62,256 bases of DNA from Christensenella sp. UBA5327 (GCA_002411105.1 DHQX01000023.1:53205-115460), one strand, 5' to 3'; counted from the stretch's first letter, positions 49,316 to 58,729 are shown. Translations and numbers: made by a program. The notes: generated by a model not told the origin, from the letters alone.

Positions 49316-50496
49316 ACAAGAAAACCATCCGTGACATCCCCTTGAAGGGCAAGCGGGCGCTGGTCCGGGTTGACTTCAACGTGCCCATGGACGAGGCGGG
49401 CGGCATCACCGATGACAACCGCATCCTGGGGGCGCTGCCCACCATCCGTTACCTGATGGATCAGGGGGCGAAGGTGATCCTGATGAGCCACATGGGCCGG
49501 CCCAAGGGTGCTGTGAACGCCAAATATTCCCTGGCGCCTGTGGCAAAGCGGCTGGGTGAGCTGCTGGAAAAACCCGTGCACATGGCGGGGGATGTGATAG
49601 GCCCCGATGCCGACAAGACCGTGGCGGCCCTTCATGACGGGGAAGTGGCCCTGCTGGAAAACCTGCGCTTCCATGCCCAGGAGGAGAAGAACGACCCGGA
49701 TTTCGCCAGGAAACTGGCTTCCTACGGCGATGTGTATGTGAACGATGCCTTCGGCACCGCCCACAGGGCCCATGCCTCCACCGAGGGCGTGGCCCACTAT
49801 TTGCCCTCAGTGTCCGGCTTCCTGATCGAAAAGGAGCTGCAGTTCATGGGCAAGGCCCTGGAAAACCCGGAGCGCCCCTTTGTGGCGGTGCTGGGCGGGG
49901 CCAAGGTATCCGACAAGCTGGGCGTGATCAACAACCTTCTGGACAAGGTGGACACCCTCATCATCGGCGGCGGCATGGCCTACACTTTTGTGAAGGCCCA
50001 GGGCGGGCAGATCGGTAAGAGCCTGCTGGAAGAGGACAAGCTGGACTATGCCCGGGAGATGCTGGCAAAAGCCAAGGCCAAGGGTGTAAACCTCCTGCTG
50101 CCTGAGGACGTGCTGGCGGCAGATAATTTTTCAAACGACGCCAGGACCCAGGTGCTGCCCATCGGCCAGATCCCGGAGGATTGGCAGGGCCTTGACATCG
50201 GCCCCAAGGCGCAGGAAGCCTTTGCCCAGGCTATCAAGGGCGCCAAAACCGTGGTGTGGAACGGCCCCATGGGCGTGTTTGAGTTTCCCACCTTTGCCAG
50301 TGGCACCAAGGCCGTGGCCCAGGCCATGGCGCAAAGCGATGCGGTTACCATCGTAGGCGGGGGCGACTCCGCGGCGGCCGTGGCCCAGCTGGGCTATGCG
50401 GATCAGATCAGCCATATTTCCACAGGCGGCGGCGCCTCCCTGGAGTTCCTGGAAGGGCTGGAGCTGCCCGGTGTGGCGGCGCTCAATGACAAATAA
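49312..50496 (+). CDS. pgk: Phosphoglycerate kinase
   Basis: 394 residues: N-terminal RALVRVDFNVPMDEAG and SHMGRPKG, a hinge, and C-terminal WNGPMGVFEFP and IVGGGDSAAAV nucleotide-binding motifs. It transfers phosphate between 1,3-bisphosphoglycerate and ADP. It overlaps cggR as ATGA with GGAGGCAAAACC upstream. Usually gap precedes pgk in this operon type, but no gap gene is present here. Confidence 0.97.
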   Translation: MNKKTIRDIPLKGKRALVRVDFNVPMDEAGGITDDNRILGALPTIRYLMDQGAKVILMSHMGRPKGAVNAKYSLAPVAKRLGELLEKPVHMAGDVIGPDADKTVAALHDGEVALLENLRFHAQEEKNDPDFARKLASYGDVYVNDAFGTAHRAHASTEGVAHYLPSVSGFLIEKELQFMGKALENPERPFVAVLGGAKVSDKLGVINNLLDKVDTLIIGGGMAYTFVKAQGGQIGKSLLEEDKLDYAREMLAKAKAKGVNLLLPEDVLAADNFSNDARTQVLPIGQIPEDWQGLDIGPKAQEAFAQAIKGAKTVVWNGPMGVFEFPTFASGTKAVAQAMAQSDAVTIVGGGDSAAAVAQLGYADQISHISTGGGASLEFLEGLELPGVAALNDK

Positions 50497-50529
50497 TCGA
50501 CCATCGTAGAGATAGAAAGGGACAAAATC

Positions 50530-51282
50530 ATGCGTAAACCCGTGATCGCCGGCAACTGGAAGATGAACAAAACCCCCAAGGAGGCGGCGGAGCTGATCCA
50601 GGCCCTCAAGCCCCTGGTGAAGGATGCCAAGCCCACTGTGGTGGTCTGCGTGCCCGCGGTGGACCTGACCGAGGCCAAAAAGGCCCTGCGCGGCAGCAAG
50701 ATCAAGCTGGGCGCCCAGAACGTGCACTTTGAGGCCGCCGGCGCCTATACGGGCGAGCTGTCAGCCGCCATGCTCAAGGAAGCGGGCGCGGAGTATGTGA
50801 TCGTTGGCCATAGCGAGCGGCGTAGCTATTTCGGCGAGACTGATGAGACCGTCAACCGCCGCGCCACCGCCGCCCTGCGCGGGGGCCTGATCCCCATCAT
50901 CTGCGTGGGCGAGACCCGCGCCCAGCGGGAGGCGGGCTACACCAACGCCCTGGTGAGCTATCAGACGCTGATCGCCCTCACCGGCTTGTCGGCTGATGAG
51001 GTAAAAAAGGTGATCATCGCCTATGAGCCAGTCTGGGCCATCGGCACCGGGCTGACCGCCAGCGATGAGGAAGCCAACGCCACCATCGGCGTCATCCGCC
51101 AGGCCGTGGCAGGCGTGTATGGCAAGCGGGTGGCCAACCAGGTGCGCATCCAGTATGGTGGCAGCATGAACCCCAAAAACGTAAAAGGCTTGATGGCCCA
51201 GCCGGAGATCGACGGTGGGCTCATCGGCGGGGCCTCGCTGAAAGCCGAGGACTTTGCCAAGGTTGTGAACTACGAAGCCTGA
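50530..51282 (+). CDS. tpiA: Triosephosphate isomerase
   Basis: 250 residues with NWKMNK (catalytic Lys), HSERR (His) and AYEPVWAIGTG (Glu). Interconverts dihydroxyacetone phosphate and glyceraldehyde 3-phosphate. Third gene of the cggR operon, 33 nt after pgk, with AGAAAGGGAC as ribosome binding site. Confidence 0.97.
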   Translation: MRKPVIAGNWKMNKTPKEAAELIQALKPLVKDAKPTVVVCVPAVDLTEAKKALRGSKIKLGAQNVHFEAAGAYTGELSAAMLKEAGAEYVIVGHSERRSYFGETDETVNRRATAALRGGLIPIICVGETRAQREAGYTNALVSYQTLIALTGLSADEVKKVIIAYEPVWAIGTGLTASDEEANATIGVIRQAVAGVYGKRVANQVRIQYGGSMNPKNVKGLMAQPEIDGGLIGGASLKAEDFAKVVNYEA

Positions 51283-51389
51283 TGGAGAGCGGGGAAAGGG
51301 GCTTTTCACAAAGCCCCTTCCTGAACCCGCCCCAAAAACGTTGAGAAGGTTTTCAGATTTAACCGTTGAATCGTCACAAAGGAGAGACC

Positions 51390-52928
51390 ATGTCCAAGAA
51401 ACTGACCGCCCTGATCATCATGGACGGCTTTGGCATCAACAACAACCCTGAGGGCAACGCCATCCTGGCCGCCGGCACGCCCAACCTGGACCGGCTGATG
51501 GCCATCTATCCCCACACCCAGATATCCGCCAGCGGGCCCGATGTGGGCCTGCCCCCGGGGCAGATGGGCAACTCCGAGGTGGGGCACCTGAACATCGGCG
51601 CCGGGCGCGTGGTGAACCAGGAGCTGATGCAGATCACCCGGGACATTGAAAGTGGCGTGCTATTTGATAAAAAGCCTCTGATCTGGGCCATGGACAGCGC
51701 CCGGGAGAAGGGCACCGCGCTCCACCTGATGGGCCTGGTGTCTGACGGCGGTGTGCACAGCCACATCAACCATCTCTTTGCCCTGATCGATATGGCCAAG
51801 GCGCGGGGGCTCCACAAGGTGTTCATCCACTGCTTGCTGGATGGCCGGGATGTGCCCCCCACCAGCGGCGCTGGCTATATCCAGCAACTGCAGGACAAGC
51901 TGCTGGATGCCGGCATCGGCCAGATCGCCACCATCCAGGGCCGCTACTGGGGCATGGACCGGGACAACATCTGGGAGCGGGTGAAGCTGGGCTATGACGC
52001 CATGGTGATGGGGCAGGGCGTGCCTGCCGCCGACCCTGTGCAAGCGGTGGCGGAGAGCTATGCCGCGGGGGTGACAGACGAGTTTGTCAGGCCTGTGGTG
52101 ATCCTTCATGGCGGCCAGCCTGTGGGCGCCATCAACGCCGGTGACAGCCTGATCTGCTTTAACTTCAGACCGGACCGCATGCGCCAGCTGGTGCGCAGCT
52201 TTATCCAGGAGGATTTCCTGGGCTTCGCCCGGGGCAAAGGCTTCCTGCCGCTGCAGGTGGTGACCATGACCCAGTATGACGAGACCTTCACCGGCCTGCA
52301 GATTGTGAACCCGCCGTCGGAGATCAACCGCACCCTGGGGGAATACCTGGCGGAACTGGGCCTGACCCAGCTGCGCATCGCGGAAACGCAGAAATACGCT
52401 CACGTCACCTTCTTCTTTAACGGCGGCGTGGAGCGCTCCAACGCCGGGGAGGACCGGGTGCTGATCCCCTCCTCCAAGGTGGCCACCTTTGACCTGAAGC
52501 CCGAGATGTCAGCCCCTGAGGTGACCGAAAAGGCGGTGGAGCTGATCGCATCCGGCAAGTATGATGTGCTGATCCTCAACTTTGCCAACTGCGACATGGT
52601 GGGCCACACTGGCGTGATGGCGGCGGCCGTGGCCGCGGTCCGGGAGGTGGACCAGGATGTGGGCCGCCTGGTGAACCTGATCTTAAGCCTTGGCGGCCGT
52701 GCCTTTGTCACCGCTGACCACGGTAACGCCGATCAGATGATCGACTACCAGACCGGCGAGCCCTTCACCGCCCATACGAGCAACCCTGTGCCCTTCATCG
52801 CCTGCGGCGAGGAGTTCATCGGAAAAGAACTGCGGGAGGGCGGCAGGCTGTCTGACATCGCCCCCACCATGCTCAAAGCCATGGGCATTCCCATCCCGCC
52901 TGAGATGACCGGGGTGCCGCTGATCTGA
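51390..52928 (+). CDS. gpmI: 2,3-bisphosphoglycerate-independent phosphoglycerate mutase
   Basis: 512 residues of the alkaline phosphatase superfamily. Metal and active-site motifs: IMDGFG, QMGNSEVGHLNIGAGR (catalytic Ser), HCLLDGRD, GRYWGMDRD and ADHGNADQM. It converts 3- to 2-phosphoglycerate in a Mn-dependent manner. The ATG at 51390 follows AAAGGAGAGACC; the ORF extends further upstream but without a site. Last gene of the operon; eno is not found here. Confidence 0.97.
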   Translation: MSKKLTALIIMDGFGINNNPEGNAILAAGTPNLDRLMAIYPHTQISASGPDVGLPPGQMGNSEVGHLNIGAGRVVNQELMQITRDIESGVLFDKKPLIWAMDSAREKGTALHLMGLVSDGGVHSHINHLFALIDMAKARGLHKVFIHCLLDGRDVPPTSGAGYIQQLQDKLLDAGIGQIATIQGRYWGMDRDNIWERVKLGYDAMVMGQGVPAADPVQAVAESYAAGVTDEFVRPVVILHGGQPVGAINAGDSLICFNFRPDRMRQLVRSFIQEDFLGFARGKGFLPLQVVTMTQYDETFTGLQIVNPPSEINRTLGEYLAELGLTQLRIAETQKYAHVTFFFNGGVERSNAGEDRVLIPSSKVATFDLKPEMSAPEVTEKAVELIASGKYDVLILNFANCDMVGHTGVMAAAVAAVREVDQDVGRLVNLILSLGGRAFVTADHGNADQMIDYQTGEPFTAHTSNPVPFIACGEEFIGKELREGGRLSDIAPTMLKAMGIPIPPEMTGVPLI

Positions 52929-52965
52929 GCAGTGAACCAACCTTAAATTAATTGCCCAGGATGAT

Positions 52966-53014
52966 GAACTGCACCCCCAAAGCCAGGAATCAACCAGCAG
53001 AGGGGGTGCAGTTC
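52966..53014. terminator. Long-stem hairpin between the glycolytic operon and the catabolic island
   Basis: A perfect 13-bp stem (52966-52978 with 53002-53014) with a 23-nt loop separates the converging gpmI and island operons. No U-tract follows on either side, so it may be a terminator for both or an mRNA-end stabiliser. Confidence 0.6.
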
Positions 53015-53050
53015 GTATTACGCTTCGTGGTTTGGTTATAATTGGTTTAA

Positions 53051-53680
53051 CTAGATTTTTTCAGCCAATTCCGTTAGAAGCGCTTCTGCCTTATCAATAT
53101 TAAATATGCCGCAAGCACAAGGCTCCGCCAGTTTGATGGCCGCTTTTCGGGGAGTGGTTCTCCCTTTTTTAATATCCTCCGCCATCTTGCTGACCAGATT
53201 TGCAGAAATCATGGCATGTCCGCACATGGTGGTCACTTCAAGAATACTTTCTGGTGGCAGTTTTGACACATCCCCCCAGATGCCGAGGGTAAGATCAACA
53301 GAATGCCTTTGGATGCCTGCTTTTTTCGCGCAGCAATCCACGTCATCGACAAGCCCGGAAACCACCACTGAATAGCCATAGTCAGCTTCCTTAAGCGCTT
53401 TCATTACCTCGATGAGGGTGTCCCGATCCTTGTACACAGCATGCACCATGGGAGCCTCTGGTGTGATGTTGGCTTTCATCTCTTCAAGCGTATTCACCGC
53501 CATATTGCCGATCGCGATGCCGCCCATATTGACAGGATCATATTGGATCAGCAAATCCATGTATTTTTTAAAGATCTCCACGCTGTTCTCATTGTTGATG
53601 CCACGAGCAGGCATAATCAACACAACATAGTCATCGGTTTTCCTGTTTTCAGTTTTGATTCTGTGCAATGTATGTGACAT
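53051..53680 (-). CDS. Unknown protein of the oxidoreductase island with a Cys-rich C-terminus
   Basis: 209 residues, soluble, of no family I recognise. It has an alternating strand/helix pattern (DYVVLIMPARGINNE, GGIAIGNMAVN, YSVVVSGLVDDVDCC) and Cys residues in DDVDCCAKK, TTMCGHAM and EPCACGIFN, the last close to the C-terminus. The Cys pairs suggest a metal or Fe-S site, which is inference. The ATG follows the stop of the preceding gene without a gap (TAAATG), behind GGAGGGCATC. It is the final gene of the operon and may be a maturation or accessory factor of the oxidoreductase. Confidence 0.7.
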   Translation of the reverse strand: MSHTLHRIKTENRKTDDYVVLIMPARGINNENSVEIFKKYMDLLIQYDPVNMGGIAIGNMAVNTLEEMKANITPEAPMVHAVYKDRDTLIEVMKALKEADYGYSVVVSGLVDDVDCCAKKAGIQRHSVDLTLGIWGDVSKLPPESILEVTTMCGHAMISANLVSKMAEDIKKGRTTPRKAAIKLAEPCACGIFNIDKAEALLTELAEKI

Positions 53681-54430
53681 TTAGATGCCCTCCTTAACCC
53701 TGTCTTCATACCTCGGCCGACCCAGGCCAAGATTGGTTTTTGCTGAGGTTTTGTCTACATCGATTCCAAGTTCATCGATGATCTTGCGGGCAGGAATGCT
53801 GTTGCTCTCTTCATCCACCCGACAAATGAGGCAGAGGCTGAATACTGTGCTGACTTGATCGGATATTTTTTGCAGTGCTTCCAGAACATTTTTGACATCT
53901 TCTATTGCACAGCTGAATTCAACAATGGCAGACATCACAACCTCATCAAGCACATCAGGGTTTAGCTTCCCGGTTTTTTTGTCAACCATCAATGATGTAA
54001 CGGGGTTGTTGACTTCAAAAGCGATGGCATATGGAGCAACAGTCATTGATATCTTTTCAAGATCGGCCAGTGTGGACCCAACGCTTGGGCGCCCCATCTC
54101 CACAGCGAGGGAAACATAGTCCAGACTATGGACAACGCCAGTAACGTCATTTGTCTTGACCTCTTCCGTGCCACGTCCCATGTGTTTTAGCGTGGTGTTT
54201 TCATGCTTGCCAAATGGATCGCTAAAGGATTTGCGGTAGGCTCTGGGAGGTTCCAATTGAATGTTATAAATGGCGCTTGTTGGGCATTTTGCGCATTTTC
54301 TGCACACATCGCACTCAACACAGAGGTCTAAATCAATGGTGACTTTTCCCTCGGCCTCAATGATTGCATTCCGCGGGCAATATGGAATGCAGCGTTTGCA
54401 TTTGATGCACTTTGTTTGATCGATATACAT
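53681..54430 (-). CDS. Diferredoxin fused to an unknown domain
   Basis: 249 residues. Residues 8-60 carry two [4Fe-4S] motifs (CIKCKRCIPYCP and CVECDVCRKCAKCP). The remaining 180 residues form a domain I do not recognise, including RGTEEVKTNDVTG, GRPSVGSTLADLEKI, NNPVTSLMVDKKTGKL and NLGLGRP near the end. Such conserved-looking strings suggest a real family rather than low-complexity sequence. It could pass electrons from the 2-oxoacid oxidoreductase to another acceptor. It lies 37 nt after the beta subunit and is followed directly by the 209-residue gene. Confidence 0.75.
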   Translation of the reverse strand: MYIDQTKCIKCKRCIPYCPRNAIIEAEGKVTIDLDLCVECDVCRKCAKCPTSAIYNIQLEPPRAYRKSFSDPFGKHENTTLKHMGRGTEEVKTNDVTGVVHSLDYVSLAVEMGRPSVGSTLADLEKISMTVAPYAIAFEVNNPVTSLMVDKKTGKLNPDVLDEVVMSAIVEFSCAIEDVKNVLEALQKISDQVSTVFSLCLICRVDEESNSIPARKIIDELGIDVDKTSAKTNLGLGRPRYEDRVKEGI

Positions 54431-54467
54431 ACCTGATCTCCTAACTTTATTATTATCGAACTGAACG

Positions 54468-55376
54468 TTATGAAACCCCTGCCAGATTGCATATGGTCTG
54501 GTATCGGGCGTCAGCTAGAGCTTGGAGTGAGGCCAGGTTGTCGTCAGTCAGGCCTCTAAACTTCCGGATGTTTTTTGCAAACTGCGCAACTGAAACCGGT
54601 GATCTGTTGGTATATGACAAACGCATTCCCGCGCTGTCCATTTCCCAGAGCGGAAACAGGTTTGATCTAACGGCCTGTCTTGCCACTTCTATGCTGAGGT
54701 TTGGATCATACCCCCAACCAGTGGGACAGGGAGAAAACACATGCAGGTATGCAAAGCCGTTTTTGCTGGCCTCGAGGCCCTTTGTCACTTTTGCTATCAG
54801 GTCTGACATGTTTGAGGGTGAGGCCGTGGCGCAATACTCAATATGATGCATGGCCATGATCAGCGGCATATACTTCTGATGCTGCTGCTTCCCTGCAGTT
54901 TTTGACCCGATGGGTGTGGTGGAAGTCATTGATCCCAAGGAAGAGGTGGAGCTGCGCTGATAGCCTGTATTCATATATCCTTCATTGTCGTAGCAGATAT
55001 AGAGGATCTTTTCATTGCGTTCAGCGGCTCCCGAAAGGCTTTGAAAGCCACAATCTGCGGAGGCACCATCGCCTGCGAAGGCAACGATATTGACATCACC
55101 TCGTCCTTTGCGCTGATACACATGGCTCAAGCCGGACAGGAATGAAGCGGTGTTATCAAGCAGGGGGATGCATACAGGCACTTTCATCCCACTATCAAAA
55201 TTCCAGCCAATAACCCCTGCACCAGCCATACACCCTGGGGGAACGGCAACAATGGTATTGCTGCCAGCGACCTGCAGAACTTTTCGAAGAACAAGCTCGC
55301 CTCCGCATCCCGCACAGGCTGAGATCCCCGGAGAAACCAAATCCTCACGTTCTTTGATTACATCAATATAGCTCAT
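54468..55376 (-). CDS. 2-oxoacid:ferredoxin oxidoreductase, beta subunit (TPP-binding)
   Basis: 302 residues. Four conserved Cys near the start (SACAGCGGE and others), the TPP/Mg motif GDGASADCGFQSL with following NEGYMNTGYQRS, and a C-terminal ordered region match PorB-type subunits. It holds TPP and a [4Fe-4S] cluster; decarboxylates the 2-oxoacid. In the operon order gamma, delta, alpha, beta. The sequence resembles pyruvate or phenylglyoxylate type enzymes, but the substrate is not settled. Confidence 0.92.
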   Translation of the reverse strand: MSYIDVIKEREDLVSPGISACAGCGGELVLRKVLQVAGSNTIVAVPPGCMAGAGVIGWNFDSGMKVPVCIPLLDNTASFLSGLSHVYQRKGRGDVNIVAFAGDGASADCGFQSLSGAAERNEKILYICYDNEGYMNTGYQRSSTSSLGSMTSTTPIGSKTAGKQQHQKYMPLIMAMHHIEYCATASPSNMSDLIAKVTKGLEASKNGFAYLHVFSPCPTGWGYDPNLSIEVARQAVRSNLFPLWEMDSAGMRLSYTNRSPVSVAQFAKNIRKFRGLTDDNLASLQALADARYQTICNLAGVS

Positions 55377-55403
55377 ACTATCACCTCCCTACTGTTTAAT
55401 GAG

Positions 55404-56570
55404 TCAGTGGGTTTTGTGCTCGCCAGGTGTGTTTTTGATCCGGTTCAGCTGGGTAATAAGCTGGAGGAAATCCTCAAGGGATATGTCGGCGCCGCCCAAA
55501 CCGCCTATTGCTGAGAAGTAAGAGTATTTCTCAGCTGAGGCTGACAGGGCCGCCAGGATTTCAACATACATCGACCCCTTATCCCAGCCAAAACATACGC
55601 TTCTATCCATCACACAAAAGGCCTTTTTGCCTTTGAGGGCGTTCACCATCCGGGCAGCTGGGAAGGGGCGATAGAATCGCAGTTTGATAAGGCCTGCGCG
55701 GATGCCATCATCGCGTGCAGCATCAATCGCATCTTTTCCAGCGCCCGTCATGCTGCCCATGGTCACTATCACGATGTCTGCGTCATCGCAACGGTATTCC
55801 TCTATCAGCCCACCATAGGATCGGCCGAATTTTTTGGCAAAATCCTGATCCGTTTGATCAATAACCCCAAGTGCATTTTGCATGGAGGCCAGATGATTCT
55901 GGCGATACTTCATCAAAAGATTGCCGGGAGTCATGGGATCAAGTGCCAGGGCCTTGTTGGGATCGAGAATGGCAGAATAGTTTTTGGAGTAGCTGGGGAG
56001 GAATGCATCCACATCCGCCTGCCCCGGAAGGCTGACCCCAGAAATGGAATGCGAGCTGTAAAAGCCGTCGTAGCACACATTCACAGGGATGCATACATCG
56101 GGATGTTCGGAGATTTTATATCCCTGGATGATCATGTCGACGATTTCCTGATTGCTTTCACAAAACATCTGGATCCAACCGGCTTCTCTGACGGAAACTG
56201 CATCCTGCTGCCCGCTCCAGATTGTTTCCGGGGAGGTCATCTCGCGTGATGCGATGGCCATGACCGTGGGCAAACGCAAGGTTGACATACGGAAATACGG
56301 TTCATACATGAGTGCCAGGCCTTGGGAGCTTGTTGCGGTGAATGTACGGCCGCCGCCAACAGCTGCTCCTTGAACAACGCTCATCGCTGTGTGCTCCGAT
56401 TCAACCTGCACCAGTTCCGCGTCCAAATCGCCATCATATACCATCTGCGCCAGGTGCTCCACGACAGAAGATTGGGGTGTGATAGGGTATGCAGCAATCA
56501 CATCAGGACGGCAAAGCGCTGCCGCCTCAGCTGCTGCGGAGTTTCCGGTAAGGACAAGCCTTTTTTCCAT
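55404..56570 (-). CDS. 2-oxoacid:ferredoxin oxidoreductase, alpha subunit
   Basis: 388 residues beginning MEKRLVLTGNSAAAEAAALC, with AAYPITPQSSVVEHLAQM, VESEHTAMSVVQGAAVGGGR and ATSSQGLALMYEPYF, all PorA-type motifs. The pyrimidine-binding and CoA-contacting domains appear complete. The ATG at 56570 lies 2 nt after the delta subunit stop; the site is weak (GAGGGGG further upstream), so coupling is likely. Upstream in-frame extension overlaps the delta gene and is rejected. Confidence 0.92.
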   Translation of the reverse strand: MEKRLVLTGNSAAAEAAALCRPDVIAAYPITPQSSVVEHLAQMVYDGDLDAELVQVESEHTAMSVVQGAAVGGGRTFTATSSQGLALMYEPYFRMSTLRLPTVMAIASREMTSPETIWSGQQDAVSVREAGWIQMFCESNQEIVDMIIQGYKISEHPDVCIPVNVCYDGFYSSHSISGVSLPGQADVDAFLPSYSKNYSAILDPNKALALDPMTPGNLLMKYRQNHLASMQNALGVIDQTDQDFAKKFGRSYGGLIEEYRCDDADIVIVTMGSMTGAGKDAIDAARDDGIRAGLIKLRFYRPFPAARMVNALKGKKAFCVMDRSVCFGWDKGSMYVEILAALSASAEKYSYFSAIGGLGGADISLEDFLQLITQLNRIKNTPGEHKTH

Positions 56571-56572
56571 TG

Positions 56573-56845
56573 TCAAGTGTCTTCCCCCTCCTTTTCCATC
56601 ATGATGGCATTCTTGGGACATTCCTGAGCGCAGATTCCACAACCTTTGCAATAGTCATATGTCAAGAAGAACTTGGTGTCTTTTGCCCATTTTACTGCGT
56701 TAACCGGGCAGTATGCCATACAGAGACCACAGTTGATACATGTGGATTTATCCATGATTGGACGCGTTGTCCGCCAGGAGGCGGTATCCAAGATGTACAG
56801 GCCTTCATCTCCGACTGGCGTTCTGAATGCTCTTTTGTCCATCAT
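56573..56845 (-). CDS. 2-oxoacid:ferredoxin oxidoreductase, delta (ferredoxin) subunit
   Basis: 90 residues with two [4Fe-4S] motifs, CINCGLCMAYCP and CKGCGICAQECP, and an N-terminal extension typical of PorD. It passes electrons to free ferredoxin. It overlaps the gamma subunit by 4 nt as ATGA and is followed 2 nt later by alpha. GGAGGGTGTAGC is its ribosome binding site. Confidence 0.94.
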   Translation of the reverse strand: MMDKRAFRTPVGDEGLYILDTASWRTTRPIMDKSTCINCGLCMAYCPVNAVKWAKDTKFFLTYDYCKGCGICAQECPKNAIMMEKEGEDT

Positions 56846-57393
56846 GCTACACCCTCCCCATTGAATACTCTTGCGCTGTTGTAGGCGATTTCAGCAGCCT
56901 GCCTGTTTTTCACGTCAAATACTTGTTCAATCGCATTAAACAGATGCTCTTTATCGATCAGGGTGAGGGCATGGGCCAAAGCGCCGAGCATGGCGGTGTT
57001 GGGAAGGTTTCTCCCCAGTTGCGTTTCGGATATGCTGGATCCGTCTACGGCAATGACTTGTCCTGCGTTGTCAGGGATGCTGAGTCTTTCAAAGTCTTTT
57101 GCCGTGTTGATGATGACCGTTCCTCCCTGTTTGAGCCCGGCATAGGTTTCGGGCATGTTTAACAGAGAATCATCCAGGATCAGAACAATATCCGGATAGT
57201 ATATTTGCGTCTTTTGTCTTATTTCCTGACGGTCAACTCTCAGATAGCCATATACCTTTGATCCTTTGCGCTCTACGCCGAAAAAAGGGATAAATTGTCC
57301 GAACAATCCACAATTTTCTGCGGCTTGAACAACGATCTGTGATGCCTTGACGACCCCCTGACCTCCCTTCCCATGCAAGCGAATTTCTCTCAT
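56842..57393 (-). CDS. 2-oxoacid:ferredoxin oxidoreductase, gamma subunit
   Basis: 183 residues starting MREIRLHGKGGQGVVKASQI, with FGVERKGS and the Rossmann-like core of PorG-type subunits that bind CoA and shape the active site. Its presence with alpha, beta and delta makes a complete four-subunit enzyme. AAGGAGAACC precedes the ATG. It follows the carrier gene by 73 nt. Confidence 0.93.
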   Translation of the reverse strand: MREIRLHGKGGQGVVKASQIVVQAAENCGLFGQFIPFFGVERKGSKVYGYLRVDRQEIRQKTQIYYPDIVLILDDSLLNMPETYAGLKQGGTVIINTAKDFERLSIPDNAGQVIAVDGSSISETQLGRNLPNTAMLGALAHALTLIDKEHLFNAIEQVFDVKNRQAAEIAYNSARVFNGEGVA

Positions 57394-57466
57394 AATGGTT
57401 CTCCTTGTCTATTTCTGTATTTCTCAGCCATTCCATTCAATGACTGGCGTGATTTGTGTTCTCAAG

Positions 57467-58729
57467 TCATCCGAGGATGTTCACAATAAGATTTGAGAAC
57501 AGGAAAGCGCTGACACCAACCCATACAATGGCGATGACTGCGATAAGAAACATTTGCACAAACATCTTATTCTGCTCTTCCAGGCTCAAATTTGTCCTGA
57601 TAGAGTTGGTTGCGCTGATCGTGAGGGCACCGCAGGTGGACATCGGACTGAATCCTGCAAGTGAGCCACCAGCCACTATCGCAGAAATGATGGCCACAGA
57701 GTTGGCTCCACCCACTGATGCGGCAAGTTGAGAGGCCATCGGGATCAGCGTGGGATACACTACGCCAAGACCAGAACTAACCAGGCTCATGACGCCGGCA
57801 ATAACGCCTGTCAGCGCAGCGGCGGTGGATTTGCTCATGAAAGAGGACAACAGATTGGTCAGCAAGTCGATGCCCCCGGCGGATGAGATGACTTTCATCA
57901 ACAGGCCGACGCCCAAAATCATCAAGATTGTCCCCCAGGGAATCAGCTTGATACAAGAAGCGTCTGCTGCGATTCTAAAAAGAAACAGCAGGCCAGCCAC
58001 GAGGAAAGCCGAAAGACCCACATCCATCCCGAATATCGTGACCATCGCAAGCATCAGGACAATGGCAAGCAAAGCGATAATTTGAGTTTTTGAAGCATGT
58101 GTTTTTTCAATCACGTCTTTTTCAAGCTTTGGCTTTACTTTGTGCCCTTTGAAAGCCAGGAATATGACAATGGCAAAGACAACTGTGGTGAGCACCTGGA
58201 ATGCGAATACGGGGGCGATGATATTCCCGGTAATACCTTGTTCTGCCGCAAGGCTGCTAACAAGAGAGCCTTCAGGCGTAATGGGCGTGACCCGCCCGCC
58301 CATTAACCCCATTCCACCAATGATGCCCATCATCAAAGGGTTATATCCAGAGGACAAGGCGATAGAAACGCACATGGTGATGGTTAGTGTGGTGGGTGGA
58401 ATGGCCCCTGGACCTATGACGGCGAGCACGAAGCCAAGCAGATAAGCGAGAATTGGAAGAACCCATATATGTTTTCCTGCAATGGCGATTATCTTTTTCG
58501 ACAGCATTTCAAAGGCCCCTGTAGAGCCTACGGCAGCAAAAAGCAGGGTGATGCCAGCCAAGGTAACAAACAGCGAGGAACTGAGGCCTTTGATGATATC
58601 CTTATCAGACACACCAACAGCACGCCCGAGAATCAAGGCTGCAGCAAAAGCGAGCACACCGATGTTCATCTTACGCCAAAAAGCCAAAGCGATGATGAGA
58701 ACAAAAACCAACAGCGATACAATGTCCAT
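57467..58729 (-). CDS. MatC-like / SLC13-type carboxylate transporter
   Basis: 420 residues with about eleven to twelve membrane segments. The start MDIVSLLVFVLIIALAFWRK followed by NIGVLAFAAALILG matches the MatC N-terminal domain of dicarboxylate (malonate) carriers. Related SLC13/CitM-type proteins import di- or tricarboxylates, often with Na+. AAAGGAGGAGAAA precedes the ATG at 58729; a longer in-frame extension is rejected. The transporter presumably imports the acid handled by the CoA-transferase and oxidoreductase. Confidence 0.88.
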   Translation of the reverse strand: MDIVSLLVFVLIIALAFWRKMNIGVLAFAAALILGRAVGVSDKDIIKGLSSSLFVTLAGITLLFAAVGSTGAFEMLSKKIIAIAGKHIWVLPILAYLLGFVLAVIGPGAIPPTTLTITMCVSIALSSGYNPLMMGIIGGMGLMGGRVTPITPEGSLVSSLAAEQGITGNIIAPVFAFQVLTTVVFAIVIFLAFKGHKVKPKLEKDVIEKTHASKTQIIALLAIVLMLAMVTIFGMDVGLSAFLVAGLLFLFRIAADASCIKLIPWGTILMILGVGLLMKVISSAGGIDLLTNLLSSFMSKSTAAALTGVIAGVMSLVSSGLGVVYPTLIPMASQLAASVGGANSVAIISAIVAGGSLAGFSPMSTCGALTISATNSIRTNLSLEEQNKMFVQMFLIAVIAIVWVGVSAFLFSNLIVNILG

